From: Rhizophagus irregularis
Taxonomy: Eukaryota > Glomeromycota > Glomeromycetes > Glomerales > Glomeraceae
Assembly: GCF_026210795.1 (NCBI RefSeq)
Contig: NC_089457.1
Span: 372,001 to 436,000, forward strand
Direction of reading: 5' to 3'
DNA length: 64,000 nt
Shown: piece after piece, positions 59,760-64,000 of the stretch
Numbering within the stretch: the stretch's first letter is position 1
How the letters are laid out: every line of letters starts with the position of its first letter
Translations under genes and position numbers: made by a program
The notes under the pieces: generated by a model
What the model was told of the DNA's origin: nothing
The model's input: only the letters and a program-made list of their open reading frames with translations
The model's database searches: none

Positions 59760-60600
59760 TTAATAATTTTCGTTTGCTTTCTCTTCGTTAATATCTCTTT
59801 GTCTTCTCTCTCTTGGTTTACCTTTTGGTCTACCTCTTGGTTTACCTCTTGGTCTATCCTTTGGTCTTCCTATTTCTCGATCTTCTCCTCTTTTCCCTTC
59901 TTTTCCCTTTCTCATTTTATTAATGTTAGCAACTGTAAAGCGCACTATATTTCTTGCCTTCCTTCTAACAGTTGTATGCTTTTCAGTTAAAAGAATTTCT
60001 TGGTTAACTATTGTTTGCAATCTTTCAATTCCAATATCATATGCTATAAATAATTTATCAATTCCTTCACTGTTTAAATTACTACAGAATTCAAATATTG
60101 GATGTTTAGAAGGATTTGCAGATTCAAAAGCATCAAGCACAAGTTCCCAAATTTTTTCTTTTTGGGATTAAATATGACATGGTTGGAAGCTTTGTACAGA
60201 ATCATTAATGTAATTACAGATCAATATATCCATTCATTCTTTTTCTAATTGTGTAGCTCTAATTCTTAATTTTAGTTCTTCTTTATCTGCAGAAATTCTT
60301 GTCATATTTTGTTTTACAAATTTGACATTAAACATTTCCAATGCTTCATCATATGCAAGAAAATATCCATGACTTGTTAAATTAATGAATGGCACCATAC
60401 AAAGTATTGCACGAAGTTGGAGATCATTTTCTATATGATAAAGGTGATATGACATTGATCTTGCGTAATTTAACTTTCCAGTAACAGGAAATAAAGGGGA
60501 AAAGCCTTTTAGATTTTCATATTGGAGATCAAATATACCCCATTGGATTCCAAACTAATGTGCTTGCCAATAACTAGCCCACTGAAAATATAGGTACCAA
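59760..60600 (-). pseudogene. Decayed DUF6589-like repeated-family protein, C-terminal part
   Basis: Read from about 60600 downwards: QFGIQWGIFDLQYENLKGF, then YARSMSYHLYHIEND (60455-60234), INLTSHGYFLAYDEALEMF, VKFVKQNMTRISADKEELK, a stop, then a frame at 60140-59760 with VLDAFESANPSKHPIFEF and YDIGIERLQTIV. The tail is strongly basic with repeated RPRGKPRGRPKGKPRER, an AT-hook-like DNA-binding tract. I recall this as a transposon-linked high-copy family; the DUF name is tentative. Stops near 60234 and 60170 make it non-functional. Confidence 0.5.
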
Positions 60601-60729
60601 ACTTTTATAATTTTATTTTTTTTAAGATGTCATTTAATGTTTGTTTATTCTTTTCTATATATAAATGAATTCCTATACCGACAGAGATCCAAATTAGTTC
60701 TAGTACCCTTGAAGTTGTTCTAAAATCTA

Positions 60730-60913
60730 CAGTCAGAACTCGATATACCGATATTTGATATACCGATACATTATTAAAAACTTGATATACTGATAAAATT
60801 TTACATTCCCACTATATATGAGGACATATAAATATCGGTATAATTTGATATAACGATATTTTTTAAATTTTTTCTTATGAGTCCTGACATATCATTATAT
60901 AAAGGTTTGACTG
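60730..60913. mobile_element. pogo/Tc1-mariner-like MITE with GATATACCG repeats
   Basis: 184 bp, ends CAGTCAGAACTCGATATACC and ATAAAGGTTTGACTG. TA precedes it (60728-60729); CA follows (60914-60915), one transition from TA. The interior repeats GATATACCGATA. Confidence 0.82.
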
Positions 60914-61574
60914 CACATCTTTTTCTAATTTATCCAAAACTGTACACCTAATATTTCTGCCATATTAAATATACCATATCCCAAAAAAATTGTAATTAAT
61001 GCAGACATCATATTCTTATTTGTATGCTATTGCCCAAGAATTATTTTACTTTTTCACTTTTTTTGCAATAGCTAATACTTCTTCTATAAATTGCTTCATC
61101 TGCAGCAATATAAATATATTTATTTTCTTCTATATTAACCTCATTAAAGCTCTGAACGGGTCAGTTTGATGCAGTTTTTTTCTGGTTCAGGTAAGAACTA
61201 AAACCGAATGAAAATTGAACTAGAACCGTTCAGTTCAATTCAGTTCTATTTGATTTTAAGAAAAAATGCAAAAATCGAAATAACTCAGCAACCAGTGATC
61301 GTATAAAGACGAGCAATAGCTCATTAGAATCATCTTATCGAGACGTGTCAAATGGTAGTAAAATCATCTCTCTAGTATTGATATATCACGAGATAATTAA
61401 CACTAAACATTTTTTATAAAACTAGTGATGGAATCGTATCTATTCATATGGGCTAATTTCGCTCATCTTCAATTCTGTCACCTTGATCAACAATGTGATA
61501 ATCACGAACTCTGATTAGCTGATCAGATATTAGTTTTCACATCATAGTTTTTTTTCAGAGGTCGTGTCGTAGTT
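60914..61574. repeat. Spacer with decayed repeats and one satellite monomer
   Basis: 61150-61260 holds GTTCAGTTCAATTCAGTTC-like inverted repeats with GAACGG ends, probably a decayed MITE. 61270-61385 matches the satellite seen at 43120 (CCAGTGATCGTATAAAGACG, GAGACGTGTCAAATGG). 61386-61574 is the 5' flank of the zinc-finger ORF. Confidence 0.5.
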
Positions 61575-62300
61575 ATGGTGAGCCAGTCTTCTATTAGTTG
61601 CAAGCTTTGTTTTAAAGCTTTTATAACTTATCAAAAATTGCTTATTCACGAAAGAAATAAACATTCACATAACAAAACAATACCCCACTTTTGTTCGCTT
61701 CTCCAACCTTCTTCAGAACAAATGTCTTACTATATTAACTCTTTTATTGTTCTTATTAAAAAAAAACTTGGATTTTCCCGTCATGCTATTGGGAAAAAAT
61801 GTTTTTCTATCAAAACTTTCCCAGAAAATGTGTTTGTATATCTTTTTAAAAATGAAGAAAAGTTTAAATATAGTCCTGCTAAACACAAATATCAATGTTA
61901 TTTTGAAGGATTTGCAGGAGCAGCTAAACTTAAGGAAATATTTCACTATGATCATTGGAATTTCCGACAGAATCCCTTTACTAATACTAAGGGTTATGTT
62001 TTACTTGAGAATTATGAAAATACATATCAAGTCAAATTTATGTGAAATCAAACGACATTATCAGAGAATAACAGAGAGTTCACGTTGGGAAGAATGACCT
62101 GTAATTTCATTACTGATTCTGGAGAATTTTAGGAAAAATATGTTTTATAACGCAAACCTATTTTTAAAATGCATATTTATTTTTTTTTTTTAATATAGTA
62201 ATGAGAAACAAATAGCAACATTGAATAATCAAAAATCACCTGAGGAATCTATTAAAGAAAAGTTTCATTATATTTTACCACAACTACCACTTCAGAATAT
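61575..62300 (+). pseudogene. C2H2 zinc-finger protein gene, broken and cut by a transposon
   Basis: ATG at 61575. A classical C2H2 finger lies near residues 9-32 (CKLCFKAFITYQKLLIHERNKH). The rest of the 156-codon frame contains IGKKCFSIKTFPENVF and FEGFAGAAKLKEIF and ends at 62045. Continuation in another frame (CEIKRHYQRITESSRW) suggests a frameshift at about 62043. A possible intron acceptor at 62198 is followed by coding-like sequence that stops at the CACTA end at 62311. It may be a young pseudogene whose 3' half was displaced out of the window. Confidence 0.5.
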
Positions 62301-62310
62301 AAATCAATAT

Positions 62311-63640
62311 CACTGGTCGAAATCATTTCTTTAGGCATTAATACCTTTCGTCAAAAGTTCGTCATCATCGTCACATGATTCGTCACACATTCGGCTAATT
62401 ACAAAATTCAGAAAAATTTCGGCATAAATCAACTGGTCGATTTTTGGTCGATTTTTGGTTGAGCTGTAACATAAAAAAAACCATAAATCGACCAATACTT
62501 CTTTTTTATCGATTTTTATTAATAACAACGATCGACTTAAAACTTTTTTGACGATTTTTAACTGATTTTTTAATTAATTTTAATTAATATCAATAAATAA
62601 TAATGACATATAAGTAAAATAAGAAAACACTGAAGTTAAAAATTCGTCAAATTTTATTGTAAATCAATTTATTCGTATTATTTATTATTAAATAACCAAT
62701 TCCATAAAATTCGTTAAACAATTATTGTAAAGAAAAATTCTGTAGCTTTTAGTAAATTACCGAATGTGAAACTTGCGATTTAATGGATTTATCACTAAAT
62801 ATTCAGTTGCGTTGCGGTTAGAAGAAATTTTATATTTAGCGGGCACAAATCGGCAAAGAATGTTGTGTACTGGAATAATACAATCCCTACTTTCAGGAAA
62901 AAAATCTGTTTTTCATAATTCAACATTGCATGTTTCCGTTTCTTCGGTATCATCAATACTAAAATGATACCGAATATTTGCTGTGTTTGCTGGTCGGTAC
63001 CACCTAATAAAAGCCAAATAATGCTCAGTAGGTCCATTTGGCAAGTCAATTTCATGCTTGAAATAATACTGGACTTGTCCAGGATAACGATCGACTTCTC
63101 CATCAGTCGTTATGAATTTGGCTAATACATATGAACTTTTTATGTGTCGAAATGACAACGCGGAGCCAAACACCTCAGATCCAATACGACATCTCCCAAA
63201 TTTATCCATTTTTACACGAATAGTTATCGCATCTTGCTCTATAGCATCAGATGGTTTTCGGAAATTATACATTTCATATGTAGCAATATAATAATCGATC
63301 ATTAAATCGAGCATCGATTGTGATAATACTACATTTTCAGAAGTAGGTCTTAACATTTCATCAGGAAACGCTTCGCATCCAGTAACAGTAGATTTTTGGA
63401 TATTTTTTGAATTTAGCCAAAACCTTTCCATTTCATCTGAAGCGAATTGGTCATTTTCTGATAGTGATCCAACGGTAGGATGATTTTCGAGTAATTCAAG
63501 ACCTTTCATCTGAGCGCTAGAAGTAATGATATCTCTGATTTGGTTATCATTCATTAATCGACGCATTAGTTCTGGTTCAATTTTTCTGTTACTGTTCGGT
63601 AATGATCCTAAGGGTTGTATTTAAAAGAAAATTTAAAACC

Positions 63641-63685
<45 letters not shown>

Positions 63686-64000
63686 GGCCAGTGTATCTTA
63701 CCGAGTATTCCATTCATGCGTTCGAATGAAAAACACCAGAACGCATACAATGGGCCGAAATCATGACAACATTCGGACAAATGAAGCGAGAGATGTAGAT
63801 TCGGCGTAATTTTATTCTTGCCGTATTGTACCTCAATGAGCTTTATTATTTTAACAAGTCGTCTATGGGCTTTCTGCAACATGTCGGATTCTATAATCTG
63901 ACTTACCAATATCAAACAAATTCTGACAAAATGAGTCAGAATTTTTCTATCTTCAGCTGAGAGATGGTCCCAAAGCAATACTGTGGCATAAATTGTGAAA
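62311..64000 (-). mobile_element. CACTA-like element F, inverted second copy (runs off window)
   Basis: Begins CACTGGTCGAAATC at 62311 after TAT, the mirror image of 22610 and leftwards. The minus strand carries the Tnp2-type transposase C-terminal part from 64000 to about 62760, including HLSLHLSECCHDF, FERMNGILG and a GT-AG intron with a longer TTA run. The frame is better preserved upstream than in the first copy (63978-63589 open) but has a stop at about 62913 where the other copy has Trp. Differences between the copies are mostly transitions. Confidence 0.85.

Noticed and set aside
1-64000. tRNA, rRNA, telomeric repeats, viral genes
   Set aside because: None recognised by eye on either strand; tRNA genes could be missed without a covariance-model search.

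Overview
The window looks like a repeat-dense, very AT-rich stretch of an early-diverging fungal genome, most probably an arbuscular mycorrhizal fungus (Glomeromycotina, Rhizophagus/Gigaspora type). The reasons are short AT-rich spliceosomal introns of about 70-90 bases, a seven-exon channel-like gene and an intronless deaminase-fold gene of kinds I associate with these fungi, and remains of transposase families common there (FAR1/MULE, hAT, Tnp2/CACTA-like, pogo-like ends, APE-type LINEs with RNase H). The taxonomic assignment is inference; no rRNA, tRNA or organellar gene was recognised.

Only two genes look intact: a predicted TRP-like ion channel (+, 11990-15783; seven exons whose junctions I could place and whose coding length sums to a multiple of three) and a 442-residue OTT_1508-like deaminase-fold protein (-, 56157-57485). 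A C2H2 zinc-finger reading frame (61575-62300) is broken and cut by a transposon. Nearly everything else is transposable elements or decayed genes.

Layout. 1-8720: end of a CACTA-like element, a decayed transposase-like gene, a 184-bp satellite, and a complete 3.1-kb CACTA-like element inserted in that satellite. 8830-11411: decayed repeated-family gene. 11990-15783: channel gene. 16368-22610: MITE, then FAR1/MULE, hAT and CACTA/Tnp2 transposase remains. 22611-28240: LINE remains interrupted by a 1.26-kb hAT element, a pogo-like remnant and a LINE ORF1 fragment. 28564-33244: a 4.7-kb CACTA-like element with three nested insertions. 34293-35744: hAT element, an inverted partner of 29415-30752. 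36225-37087: decayed ORF. 37748-54372: a Russian-doll nest in which a hAT MITE target duplication is split by a 16.4-kb pogo-like interval containing a hAT element, a second pogo-like element with two LINE insertions, and a Mutator-like element. 54860-55640: another tandem array. 56157-57485: deaminase-fold gene. 57880-64000: gene remnants, hAT and pogo MITEs, the zinc-finger ORF and an inverted CACTA/Tnp2 copy running off the end.

The most unusual signal is that four unrelated-looking tandem arrays (5940-8200, 28925-32545, 29700-30430 with its inverted twin 34700-35240, and 54860-55640) have one architecture: a polypyrimidine tract ending in TAG or AAG, a 25-50 nt exon-like block, then GTAAGT-like donor, repeated every 100-135 bp. 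In the best array the donor sits in the loop of a 13-bp hairpin and a second hairpin precedes the acceptor. In the hAT-borne array the exon-like block is 41 nt in four successive units and also in the inverted copy. These look like serial splice modules carried by non-autonomous DNA transposons.
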